64,000 nucleotides of DNA from NCBI RefSeq assembly GCF_032362555.1, contig NC_083520.1:8494001-8558000 (forward strand), in the 5' to 3' direction. The stretch is from Amyelois transitella (Eukaryota > Arthropoda > Insecta > Lepidoptera > Pyralidae). Position 1 is the first letter of the stretch. Every line of letters begins with the position of its first letter. The notes beneath the pieces are model-generated. The model was not told where the DNA came from and made no database searches. It saw only the letters and a program-made list of their open reading frames with translations. The position numbers and the translations under genes were made by a program. Below are positions 37,894 through 48,800 of the stretch, piece after piece.

Positions 37894-38178
37894 TTAAATG
37901 TACTGCCATAGATACTTTGTCATCTTCAATTCTTTAGTGTCGACACGTTTTAATATTGTCTGCGATAAACTTGTCAAAAATTTTATTGTTCCTTCACGAT
38001 CACGTGCGTTAGTTTAGTTATATAATGACATAATATCTGTATTATCATAGTAGTACGCACAGTACTTTATTTAAATTTGTTAGTATTTTTAGGTAGACAG
38101 GTGTCATATTTATTTATACATACGTATTTTGAAGTTAATGGAAAATATCTTTCTTGTTGTTAGTGATTTGAGATAAAA

Positions 38179-41100
38179 ATGTCAATACGAAGAGTTTTAA
38201 TAGTGAACAAAACGTACCCTACGGCTGGCCTAAATGTGCTGAAAAACAAGTAAGTAACATTTTTTTATAGTCTGTATTGTGGGCTTAGGGGGTACGCGGC
38301 ACTACATAAACAAAAAATGTAGAAATGTGCACAGCAAGATCTTCAGAAATTAATAATAACAATGTGCTTTACATTAGTAATAATTTTGTTGTATTATATG
38401 TAAATTCTTTTGTTATCGGCTTCGGCCTCGCGTCGGCCCATGCCTACATGTTGCCGAAAGAAAACTGAATGTACGTCTAATAATTTAATCAATGTACTAA
38501 CGTAACATTGATTGAAGTATATGACATTAACTTTTTGGCGGGAATCTGTTTTAAAATTAAAAGTTTGTAAGTACCTAGGTATTTATTAGCAAAATAATTT
38601 TCTAACATTTTAACATTACAGAATAGAATCAATTATCTTGCCCAATCTGGACTACGAATCAAACTTTTTAGCTGAAGTTAAAAACAATATAAAAGGCGTT
38701 GACGCTTTAATATGGAATACCAAACACAGGCTTACCAGGGAGATACTCCTCTTAGCAGGTAGATACCTAATATTTTTTTTCCTTTCCTACTAGGTTTATA
38801 TATTTTGCTAATCAAAAAGTCAAATTCCTCAATTCTTTTTTAATAAAAAATAGCTCTAACGTGAAAGTGTGTAATAAAGTCACCTACAAGAGTAAAAATG
38901 TCGCTTTGAATCACCCTGGTGAACTATTTCAAGGTGAGCAAAGTCCTTAACTTATTTCCAATTATTTTGGGGTAGACAAAGTCTTGAAGTCCACATTCAA
39001 CTAAATGGGATTGAGATTCAAGTACTAAGTAGTAACAGGTTTCTAGCTCTTCGTATAAAAGAATGGCAAGTAGGTATATATCCTTTGACTTTTACAATTT
39101 GTTCACAAATAGAAACAAAAATACATTAAAATATTAATAATTTTCCCATGGATGTCGTCAAAGGCGATGGAATATGTATATATCATACATACATACATAT
39201 GATCACGTCTTTACCCCTTACGGGGTAGACAGAGCCAACAGTCTTGAAAAGACTGATAGGCCACGTTCAGCTGTTTGGCTTAATGATAGAATTGAGATTC
39301 AAATAGTGACGGGTTGCTAGCCCATCGCCTAAAAGAAGAATACCAAGTTTATAAGCCTATCCCTTATATATCATTATGTATATATCATCATCATCAACAT
39401 TACAGGCCCATCCTTAAAAGTCGTGTCGACCATGTCATCAGGCCTGGACCATATAGACGTGGAAGACTTGAAGAGTCTTGGAGTCAAGCTTGGTCGCACG
39501 CCCGCAGCGGGGTACACCAGTGTGGCTGACATCGCTGTGGGGCTCATGATTGGGGCAGGAAGGAGGTTTAAGGAAGGCATACAGGAGCTTGAAACGTAAT
39601 CAATCAATCAATTTATTTGTCAAATATAGGTACAAAGATACAGTTGTTGAATAATAATATGACTACAGTTCGCTTCGTAAGAACATTAGAAAATTAGAAG
39701 AACAGTACCTACTTCAGTGGTAATTGTCAGTTTTGACTACAATGGCGACCATGACTAAAAACAATTATTGTAGTTAACATTCTGTAGGCAACTTTCTTGG
39801 TATACCCCATAGCAAGGGTTTTCATGGTCTTGTTTGTGAGAATAATGTCAGAGATATATTTTTTATTTTCAAATATTTTTATTTTATGTTCAATAATATA
39901 GTAGGAGTAATTTTAAACTGATTATTTCTTTCCTTTTTTCTCCTTCTATCTTCTGTAGGAATAAATAACTTTGTAACTATACTTCCTACACATACCTATA
40001 TTAATTTTTTTTTGTGAACTTTCTTGGATCCACAAAAATTGCTGCGATTGGTATTTAGCTGTTTTCGTTTCCTGATAATTTTGAATTCATACATATCCCG
40101 TCTCTATCCTTAACAGGGTAGACAAAGCCGACAGTCTTCGAAAAGACTTAATGCCACATTCAGCAGATAGCCTACTACATATAGTGGTCTATATTCCTTG
40201 CGGGGTAGACAGCTGTCTGACTTAATGATAGAATTGAGATTTTAAAAGGTTAGGTTAGGATAGGTTGCTAGCCCATGCATCGCCTAAAAGGCGAATTCCA
40301 AGTTTATAAAACTACCCCTAAGTCGCCTTTTACGACATCCATGGGAACGAGGTGGAGTGGTCCTATTCTTTACTTTGACGCATGAAATTAATAATGGATA
40401 GCTTAAATGAGATTGACATAGTCACAGATTAATAGCCCATCGCCTAAAAGATTGAGGTTCATACATACATATGGTCACATCTATACCCTTGCGGGGTAGA
40501 CAGAGCCAACAGTCTTGAAAAGACTGAATGGCCACGTTCAGCTATTTGGCTTAATGATAGAATTGAGATTCATATATCTAGTGACAGGTTGCTAGCCCAT
40601 CGCCCTAAAAAAGAATCCCAAGTTTGTAAGCCAATCCCTTAGTCGTCTTTTACGACATCCATGGGAAAGAGATGGTCCTATTCTTTTTAGTATTGGTGCC
40701 GGGAACCATACGGATTTCATCTTTAAGACTAAACGCCTTTGTCCGGTACAATCTGAGTGAAGTGAATAATTTTGGATTCTCTCTTTTCTCTCACTCTCTC
40801 TTCAGTGGCAATTGGCGTTTTGGAGTCCAATGGCGACTAGGTCAGGGTATTGAAGGCAGCACGGTGGGAGTGATTGGACTGGGTGGCATCGGCCAGGCTG
40901 TGGTCAGGAGACTGAGAGGATTCGACGTGGCCCGCTTCCTTTATTCTGGGAGGAGCGACAAACCTGAAGGTACCTAATACATACATATAATCACGTCTGT
41001 ATCCCGTGCGGGGTAGACAGAGCCAATAGTCTTGAAAAGACGAACTTGAAGGTAATAAATATTAATATTATCCATACCTACTACTAGTTAAACTTATATG

Positions 41101-44100
41101 ACACTTATGTTATCATATGACCTTTTACTTTGGATAATTAAATTCTGTAACTAAATATTGATCATCCTATGTTATGTGTGCAATAGCGTTGTTCCCCGAG
41201 GAAAACGTAGTGTAAATGCATAAAATTACGCTTCTCTCTCAAGGGCTAGCAAACTTACACCAATTGAATTTAAATTCCATCATTTAGCATACACAGCTAA
41301 TTGAGACCTTTCAGTATTTTCAAGTCATTTTCACACTTGCCTCAATTTTGTATGCGATCCTCTCATTGTTAGGTTGGCCGAAAGAGATCCCACTTAGGGA
41401 TAAGTCCGTCTTTGTACTCTACTAGATACTGTTTTATATTTGTAATGTACTCCTTTAGTGAACAATAAAGCAGTTACTCACTTACATACTTTTGGCCCTG
41501 TCGACCCCACATGGGAAACAGACGTGACGATATGTACCTATATATGTATTTCAGCTAAGGATTTGGGCGCAGAGAGAGTATCCTTACAGCAACTTCTTAA
41601 AGAAAGTGACTACGTTCTTATAACTTGTCCCTATACAAAGGAGACCAGGAATTTGATCAACGCTGACACATTGAAGCTGATGAAACCGACGTCAGTCCTT
41701 GTCAACATTGGGAGAGGAGGTTTGTATCTATGTATGTATAGGTACTAATATTATAAAGCTGAAGAGTTTGTTTGCCGTGTGGTTCCCGGCACCAATACAA
41801 AAAAGAATAGGACCACTCCATCTATTTCCCATGGATGTCGTAAAAGCCTACTAAGGGGTAGGCTTATAAACTTGGGATTCTTCTTTTAGGCGATGGTCTA
41901 GCAACCTGTCACTATTTGAATCTCAATCCTATCTTAAAGCCAAATAGCTGAACGTGGCCTATCAGTCTTTACAAGGCTGTAGGCTCTGTCTACCCCGCAA
42001 GGGATATAGACGTGATTATATGTATGTATGTAAGAGTTTGTTTGTTTGAACGCGCTAATCTGAGGAACTACAGACATACATACAAATGGTCACGTCTATA
42101 TCCCTTGCGGGGTAGACAGAGCCAATAGTCTCGAAAAGTCTATTTGGCTTATGATAGAATTTAGATTCAAATAGTGACAGGTTGCTAGCCCATCGCCTAA
42201 AATCGCCTTCTTTTTGCGTTGAATAGACCATTTATCGAGGAAGGGTTTAGGCTGTATAACATCACGCTGCAACTATAAGAAGCAAAAAAAAAAAGAAGAA
42301 AATCTGAAAAAAAAAACGGGGAAAATTGTACGAGTCCTGGTGTCCACTTTTCTACATATACCTTTCCACTTCGCCCAGTCTGCGGCGTCACCATAAAACA
42401 CATAATTTCAGAGATAATCGACCACAGTGCGTTGTATGAAGCGTTGAAGGAGAATCGCATATTCGCCGCCGGTCTCGATGTCACGCATCCAGAACCTATG
42501 CCGAGCGATCACCCCTTGGTTTCCCTGCCCAATTGCCGTAAGTAATAATACCTACATTATTCTTTCTTTAAATAAAATAGGTAGGTACAAAGTACTGCTT
42601 TGTTCTGCCGTCTTACTTGAACGGGATTTTTTCACAAATGAACCAGTTATAAGTATGTTATGGGCCATGTTGTTTAGGGCACTTTAGAATTGAGCCACTC
42701 CATAAATTTACCATGTATGTCACTACAACACTACGCTACGCTACACTGCGCTACGCTATACTACGCTACGCTACACTTCACTACGCTACACTGCGCTACG
42801 CTACACTTCACTACGCTACACTGCGCTACGCTACACTTCACTACGCTACACTGCGCTACGCTACACTACACTACACTACACTATACTACAAATAGGCCAA
42901 ATTTAGTCTTGACTGGGTCACCTTATCAGCCAATAAAAGACACTGCTGGACTAAGGCCTCCCCAGTAATGGGGGGATTTCACTCATAGTCACGCTGGGCA
43001 GGCGAGTGGGTGACCGCAGTGTCTATTGATTCTGGACTGTCTTGTCATATCAGCGTAGAAGGCGCTGCTGGCCACCGCCCACTTAATCCCTTAATCGCCT
43101 CTTATGATACCCACGCGAAGATGTTGGATGGTGTTTTCTACTCTGCCGGCACCACACGGCCTATTTATTATATATATATATACTAGCTGTTGCCCGCGAC
43201 TTCGTCCGCGTAAAGTTCGAGTTGAATCTTAATCATACAGTCAGATACAGACAGACAGACAGACAAAAAATGTAAAAACAAAATTCTCTATCCGTTTCAG
43301 TCAAAATATTGAATGTACAGACAAATATTTTTACCGTTTTTCAATTTTTTAAAATAAAATACTAAAACAACACAAAAAAATATTTATAATTAAAAATTAT
43401 CTTGTTTTTGTTGGGACTCGAACTTGGACCGCCAACTTCACAGTCTCACGCGCTAACCACTGGACCATCGAAGCCGTTGCGATGGTGTCGAAATTAAAGT
43501 AGACTACATACAGATAGCCTACTACATATAGTCACGTCTATATCCCTTGTGGGGTAGACAGAGCCAACAGGCTTGAAAAGACTGAATGGCCACGTTCAGC
43601 TATTTGGCTTAATGATAGAATTGAGATTCAAATAGTGATAGGTTGCTCGCCCATCGCCTAAAAAAGAATCCCAAGTTTGTAAGCCTATCCCTTAGTCGCC
43701 TTTCACTTATATTTATATGTTATAGGTATTATGCTGTCGTTCAATGATAAATGACATTAAATTTTAAGTTTCGTAACTTATTTGCAGGCAAACTAATGCC
43801 TTGAATTCATTCAAATGTCGATAACTTTTTTTTAGTGAACCGATTTTGATGAAACAAACTTTAAATAACAAAATTTTGAGTCAAAACAAAGCAATTGGTG
43901 AAAGTTTGAAGTAAATCGGTTCAGTACTTTCGGAGATAATCGTGATCATACATACAGACAGACAGACAAGAAATTCAAAAAAAATATTTTTGCTTTCTAT
44001 TGATATTGATTGATGATGATGCTTTATATTGATTGAATAATATTATCCATTTCAGCCAAAAATACTAAATGTACAGACAAAATATTTTTACTATTTTATT

Positions 44101-44367
44101 ATATGTATAGATTACATATTTGGGTTAATTAGATATTTTTTATTGATTATTAATGTCATCAGTCCCTATACTTAAAACACAAAGTTGAATTTAAAAAAAA
44201 ATTGTGATGTGCCAAAACTCTTATCGCATCATTTGTTGGCGTTTGTTCCAGTAATATTGCCGCACATAGGCACCGCAGTGGTAGAGACAAGAGAAGCGAT
44301 GGCGAAAATGGCCGCTAACAATATTCTTCTTGCACTGGAAGACAAGCCTATGCCGTACCAAGTGTGA
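38179..44367 (+). CDS. GRHPR: Glyoxylate/hydroxypyruvate reductase-like gene, tandem copy 1 (7 coding exons)
   Basis: Exons 38179-38249, 38622-38758, 39406-39595, 40806-40969, 41555-41719, 42412-42537 and 44252-44367 join to 969 nt, giving 322 residues, close to the roughly 328 of human GRHPR. The family (D-2-hydroxyacid dehydrogenases) reduces glyoxylate and hydroxypyruvate with NAD(P)H. Visible marks are the Rossmann motif GLGGIG at residues 157-162 and the catalytic set Arg241 (in NIGRG), Glu270 (in PEP) and His289 (in LPHIG). All introns are GT-AG. The exon 5 donor is a weak GTTTGT. The ATG at 38179 opens [14 protein letters not shown], the first beta strand of the fold, with no targeting peptide. 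Introns carry about ten SINE-A pieces. It lies 1.5 kb upstream of a paralogue on the same strand. Family assignment is firm; substrate preference is inferred. Confidence 0.9.
38965..39370 (-). repeat. SINE-A pieces in GRHPR copy 1 intron 2
   Basis: A decayed minus-strand copy lies at 38965-39070. A well preserved copy at 39180-39370 (tail CATACATACATACATATG, 'TTACGGGGTAGACAGAGCC') stops in 'AAGCCTATCCCTTA', 35 bp before the exon 3 acceptor. A head-part scrap (CCCATGGATGTCGTC) lies between them. Confidence 0.8.
40090..40712 (-). repeat. SINE-A cluster in GRHPR copy 1 intron 3
   Basis: Three minus-strand pieces in a row: a rearranged copy (40090-40375) with the tail block 'GCGGGGTAGACAG' repeated, a scrap near 40400-40455, and a full copy at 40461-40712 that ends at GGTGCCGGGAACCATACGG. 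Exon 4 begins 94 bp further on. Confidence 0.85.
40976..41042 (-). repeat. SINE-A 3' fragment at the exon 4 donor of GRHPR copy 1
   Basis: The tail AATACATACATATAATC starts about 7 bp after the exon 4 donor GTACCT. The fragment ends in 'GTCTTGAAAAGACG', and TTGAAGGTA after it resembles the exon end CTGAAGGTA, a possible short target repeat. Confidence 0.75.
41490..41550 (+). repeat. SINE-A 3' fragment at the exon 5 acceptor of GRHPR copy 1
   Basis: 'GGCCCTGTCGACCCCACATG', then 'CAGACGTGACGATATG' and a TACCTATATATGTATTT tail, which runs directly into the CAG acceptor at 41552-41554. Confidence 0.7.
41762..42044 (+). repeat. Full-length SINE-A in GRHPR copy 1 intron 5, with 13-bp target-site duplication
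   Basis: Element 41775-42031 begins exactly at CCGTGTGGTTCCCGG. Perfect repeats AAGAGTTTGTTTG lie at 41762-41774 and 42032-42044. The interrupted host is the retroposon seen whole at 20748-20935. Confidence 0.95.
42065..42210 (-). repeat. SINE-A copy, opposite orientation to its neighbour
   Basis: Minus strand, from ACATACATACAAATGGTC to 'GCCCATCGCCTAAAATCGCC'. It also interrupts the same host retroposon, which resumes at 'TTTTTGCGTTGAATAGACC'. Confidence 0.85.
42731..42890. repeat. 30-bp minisatellite built from CTACG/CTACA pentamers
   Basis: The 30-bp unit CTACGCTACACTGCGCTACG + CTACACTTCA is repeated exactly at 42781-42810 and 42811-42840, again with a changed end at 42841-42870, and in a variant form upstream. 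It closes with simple CTACA repeats. It lies in GRHPR copy 1 intron 6 and reads as open frames in several phases without being coding. Confidence 0.95.
42895..43162 (-). repeat. SINE of a second family with a head related to SINE-A
   Basis: On the minus strand it begins GCCGTGTGGTGCCGGCAGAG and continues with 'GGTATCATAAGAGGCGATTAA', close to the SINE-A head. The rest ('TGGACTAAGGCCTCCCCAG' on the plus strand) is unrelated to SINE-A. Confidence 0.7.
43185..43335 (+). repeat. LINE 3' end, 'CCCGCGACTTCGTCCGCG' type
   Basis: Starts TACTAGCTGTTGCCCGCGAC after a (TA)n run, with a CAGACAGACAGACAGAC stretch. A related piece is at 43790-44110 ('CGGTTCAGTACTTTCGGAG', then CAGACAGACAGACAAG). Both are in GRHPR copy 1 intron 6. 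Confidence 0.65.
43405..43485 (-). repeat. tRNA-like SINE head in GRHPR copy 1 intron 6
   Basis: Minus strand: 'GATGGTCCAGTGGTTAGCGC' and AAGTTCGAGTCCC give A-box and B-box matches. It has no matching acceptor stem and is probably the head of another SINE. Confidence 0.55.
43505..43715 (-). repeat. SINE-A copy in GRHPR copy 1 intron 6
   Basis: Minus strand, 'CTACATATAGTCACGTC' to 'CCCTTAGTCGCCTTTCAC'. The head is missing. Confidence 0.85.
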
Positions 44368-44405
44368 AATACTTAGTCGAAGATTTATTCCAAAGTGTTA
44401 TGTAA

Positions 44406-44423
44406 AATAAATTTTACAATAAA
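44406..44423 (+). terminator. Polyadenylation signals of GRHPR copy 1
   Basis: Two AATAAA hexamers, at 44406-44411 and 44418-44423, lie 39-56 bp after the stop codon, the usual place for a short 3' UTR. Confidence 0.7.
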
Positions 44424-44969
44424 AATTTATTTATTTTCCTACTTTATTTTTGTCTGTTGTAAGTACTATAATATTTATTCGGAGCTCTGTTGAAAGAAAC
44501 TTTCTCAGGCCCAATATGGATTTGCCAGAAAAGTAAAAGTTTATAAATACAGAATTCTTATATATTACCTACTTATTTTAAAGATAAAAGAAGAATTAAA
44601 CTGAATTTATTCTGGTTGTGGTAAGTTTATAGTTATTCATTCCGTCCCCCTATTTTCTTTGTCCGTTTTTAAATCTCGGAAAGTTGTGGGCGAATTTTGT
44701 TTGAAATGTTGGAAAAAGGTTTTTCTGAGGGTCTAGAAATACTACCCGTGCAAAGCCGGGGAAAGTCACTAGTTATAAAGTTCTTATTAATATTTTTTGC
44801 GAGGGTATTTAATGCATAAACTTTGTTATCGCGATTTAGTCGTGTCTTATGTATGAGCGTTTCTTAGTAGCGCCATCTATGAGACTGAATGAATGAGAAA
44901 CAAAATTTCATTTGATGGCATCTCAGTAGGTACAGTGCCGTCAATCAATAGGTAGATTTCACCACTCGC

Positions 44970-45125
44970 CACATACATACATAAAATCACACCTCTCCCG
45001 GAGTGGTAGGCAGAGACTACATCTTTCCACTTACCACGCTCCCTGCATACTTCTTTCGATTCATCCACATTCGTAATTCTCTTTATGCAAGTTCATCGGT
45101 TTCGGGTATTCTTTAGCTGACCACA
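44970..45125 (-). mobile_element. 3' end of the RTE-like LINE between the GRHPR copies
   Basis: Minus strand: CATACATACATA tail, then 'CTCCCGGAGTGGTAGGCAG', 'CTTACCACGCTCCCTGC' and 'CGGTTTCGGGTATTC', all matching the full LINE end. It lies 0.7 kb upstream of the start codon of GRHPR copy 2. Confidence 0.8.
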
Positions 45126-45835
45126 CTACTTTAAAAGTAAATAAGCGTGTAAAGTAAATTGCTTCTAGTACTTCAGATTTAACGACTCAGAACAGAAAAA
45201 AAAATCATAATCGCATAGTTGTATCGTATCATAAGTGAAGTGACAATACCTACTTTTGTATCACCATTGATATTAAAAAATATAGATTTAATACAATTAT
45301 CTTGAGATATGTTCCTGAATGGTTATGTGATAAAGTTGTTAACGAACAGCGGTGTTTGATAAAACTTTGAAACTTGCTACACGACACGAATCTACCTAGC
45401 TACGTAAAGATTAGACGCATCGCTAAATAGTTACCAAAACCAGTCAAAAATCAAGTTTAAAACTCGAAAATTACACGGACGCCATTTCAGTTTCTAGTCT
45501 GACCATTAAGAATAATTCAGTTCAGACTAAAGACATTTTAGCCTATTTAGTCTGAACTTATTAGAAGTTTTTTGTCCAGTCTCTCTTTTACAGCAAAGGT
45601 TCAAAGGAGGTTCAAGGCTACGGAGTCTACAATCCAATCGAATTTATAAATAGACAACGCCTTACGGTCATATTTTTTCATTATTCCTGGACGCGAGTCG
45701 ACCTTGAATCGTCATAGCAATTCTACTAGTATTAGTTTTTTGATAAAAATTGCGCAATAAATTGTTTGTATACTTATTTGTATAGAAAGTTATCTAACTG
45801 ATTGTTGATAAATAGGTACTTATCTGTACAATACA
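45126..45835. promoter_or_regulatory. Upstream region of GRHPR copy 2
   Basis: AT-rich with a patch at 45490-45560 in which 'CAGTTCAGACTAAAGAC' and 'TTTAGTCTGAACTTATTAG' form a loose inverted repeat. It must contain the promoter of copy 2 unless the two copies share a transcript. No core element is assignable. Confidence 0.35.
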
Positions 45836-48800
45836 ATGATACGACGGAATCACGTAATATTTACGCTTATCGCATCTGCGGCTTTAGTTTGTTCAGAAAA
45901 CTCGACAATGGCTAACCTCAAAGTGTTGGTTTCTTCAAAGGATTTCCCTGAGAGTGGATTGAAGATTTTGAGAGAACAGTAAGTATTACTACCTACATTA
46001 TTTTTATATTGACTTTGTGGGATTTTGTGGCCCTCGATGATTAAAAAATGTACTGACTGGTGCCGGCCTAAGTAACCTACCTACCTACATTTATATAGGT
46101 ATATGGAACTGGAATAGACCAAAGCTTGGCTCCCGTGGGAATTTCCAGACAGAATAAATGAATAAACCTTTTCGGGACAAATGACACAGACTAAAGACTG
46201 AAAAGCCAATTTTATTACTTTTGAAGGTTTTCAGCTCTGTGCCAAAACTACTTATCAATATTCATCTTACATTTGTTGAGTTCATTCGTTACAAATACCT
46301 ATATAAGTTTTAATAATTTACCCCTACCACTAGTATTTTGAACCTAGTTTTCTGTACCTACATTCAGAAAACTGGTTGCATGACCATGATTATATTTGAC
46401 TTGCCTATTATCTACTATGCTTTTTATTTTATTTTCTATTGTTATCTGTAACATTGTACGTCTTTACAAAATATAACAAAGTAAACAGATACCTACTTAT
46501 GAACTGTATAGCTAAACTTATGTAGGTACCCTAAAATAAAAAAGGAAATAAATATAATGATATCTTATTTACTAAGCGTTGCAAAATATTTCTCAATCCT
46601 TAATTTCTTAATCATGATTTATAGTTTCACGGTTCTCCAAACCCAGCACTTGAATTTCGGAGAGGAGGGCAAGACGCAGAACTATGAAGAGCTGCTGAAA
46701 CTCATACCGGGTTGCACCGCCCTCGTGTGGCTCTCACACCATCCCATCACCAATGAGCTGCTGGATAAAGCTGGTAAGTTATACAACTAAAAATGTATTT
46801 ATTTTACGTTAGAACCATTTTTTTTTCTGATGTCCTACTGTTACAACAATGTTAATTAAGTAGAAGCGAGTAAGTACTACAATTTCCCAGTGATTCGTTG
46901 CAAATATTTAACAGAGGGAAGTATGTAGTTTAAAATAAGAGTAGCGCAGTCTCCGCTCTGACTACTTACTCTAGGAAAGAGGCGTGATAACAATAGTCAG
47001 AAAGTTGGTATTTCCGATAAAGATTATTTTGGAAATACTTTTTTAATCTTTTATCTAAAATACGCAATCAATTACTGATTTGAACCGTAATGTGCATACA
47101 TACATATGATCACGTCTTTATCCCTTACGGGGTAGACAGAGCCAGCAGTTTTGAAAAGACTGATAGGCCACGTTCAGCTGTTTGGCTTAATGATAGAATT
47201 GAGATTCAAATAGTGACGGGTTGCTAGCCCATCGCCTAAAAGAAGAATCCCAAGTTTATAAGCCTATCTCTTAGTCGCCTTTTACGAATGGGAACGAGAT
47301 GGAGAAGTCCTATTCTTTTTTTTATTGGTGCTGGGAACCACACGGCACCACCGTAATGTGCTTTCTTAAAAATAAAAGTGTTACGTTCCAGGGCCAAATC
47401 TAAAAATGGTGGCTACAGTATCAGCTGGTTACAACCATTGCAATGTCGACGAACTAAAGGCGCGAGGTATAAAACTGTCGAACACACCTGACGTGCTCAG
47501 TGCTGCCGTCGCGGAACTGGCAGTCAGCCTTATGTTGGGAGCAGCTAGGAGATTTACTGAGAACTTGGAGCAAGTCAGAAGGTCAGATATATGAACTTCT
47601 TTTTGAATAAGCAAATGATATTTATTTACTGAAATTTCGACGAACTAAAGGCGCGCCGAAAACCATCAAAAGTGGTCAGTTCAGTACCAGTAAAAAAGAA
47701 GACATCTACGCAATGTTTGGCGCAAGTAGAATAGTAGGAAATTACGAGAAGGTAAACATATCTTTTTCGTTCGTCAACTAGCTCATGGCACGCGATATTA
47801 AGCGCAAAATCGTTAGAATCTGCGAAGTGGTTCACGTTATATCTAAATGGGAAGGTCATCAGACTTAGCCATTCAATCTAATTTCCCGTTTCCAATTCCA
47901 GTGGCAAATGGGAGATAGGTTTCGACGTAGTCTTAGGCCAGGAGATACGCGGCAGCACTGTCGGCATCATCGGCTTCGGCGGCATTGGCCAGGCTGTCGC
48001 CAAGAGGCTTTCCGGCTTCGACGTCAACAAGTTTCTTTACACCGGACATAGGGAGAAGCCTGAGGGTAAATTGTCATTTTATTTTTAAGAAGCAGATTAG
48101 TACATTCGGTAAGCCTCGTAGCTAGGTACCTGTCAAATAATCTGTTAGTTTACTATGCGTCAGACCGTTTGATTAGTTTAAAGCTGTCTTTAGATGAGGA
48201 GGAGAGTAGATGGCTCAACAAAACAATATTTAACATGTAGGGATGACTTTTACGTGCAGAATATAGCCGATACAGAATCTGAGCCATTTAAAAGTTCAGA
48301 AATATGTCTACCAATTTACTGGGGAAAATAGTTGACGCCTATAATTTCACGTCAGTGTCTATATAGGTGTGATGTAAGATCTTACATTCTAAGTCTCGTA
48401 ATTTTTTCTATTTGCAGCCAAAGCTTTAGGTGCTGAGTTCGTATCATTGGACAATCTGCTGGCCCAGAGTGACTTCATATTGCTCGCTGTGCCGCTAACC
48501 AACGAAACCAAACTCATGATCAACCAGACCACTTTGGGGAAGATGAAGCAGAATGCCATTCTTATCAACGTCGGACGTGGAGGTAAGAAGTCCTGACCCA
48601 TAGTCACGTGAGTTCGTATACCTGCCATAAAAAAATCACTACATAGTATAAAACAAAGTCGCTATTTTAGTCTGTTTGTCTGTATGCTTAAATCTTTAAA
48701 ATTACGCAACGGATTTTGATGCGGTTTTTTGTAACAGGTAGAGTGATTCAAGAGGAAGGTTTTTATGTATAATAACATTTATAATTTTGCACCCGTGCGA

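Larger units (their letters stand above)
36861..38178. other. Upstream region of GRHPR copy 1
   Basis: Includes a 79-codon open frame at 36922-37161 (NLQGECENIGWEKPRENER) followed by a donor-like GTAAGT at 37074. It is unrecognised, with no matching acceptor or partner exon. The small inverted-repeat element and 21-bp tandem duplication lie at 37208-37422. The promoter of GRHPR copy 1 should be in the last few hundred bases, but no motif can be named. Confidence 0.4.

Noticed and set aside
42690-42968. Open frames of 60-92 codons rich in repeated [10 protein letters not shown]-type units
   Set aside because: They are translations of the CTACG/CTACA minisatellite in several phases, not proteins.
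33806-43715. A CRISPR-like array of regularly spaced repeats
   Set aside because: The recurring units are SINE-A copies of both orientations and varying length at irregular spacing, in a eukaryotic genome.
46647-46773. Exon 2 of GRHPR copy 2 starting after the AG at 46645-46646
   Set aside because: This acceptor puts a stop codon next after the exon 1 junction. The AG at 46623-46624 keeps the frame and has a better pyrimidine tract.
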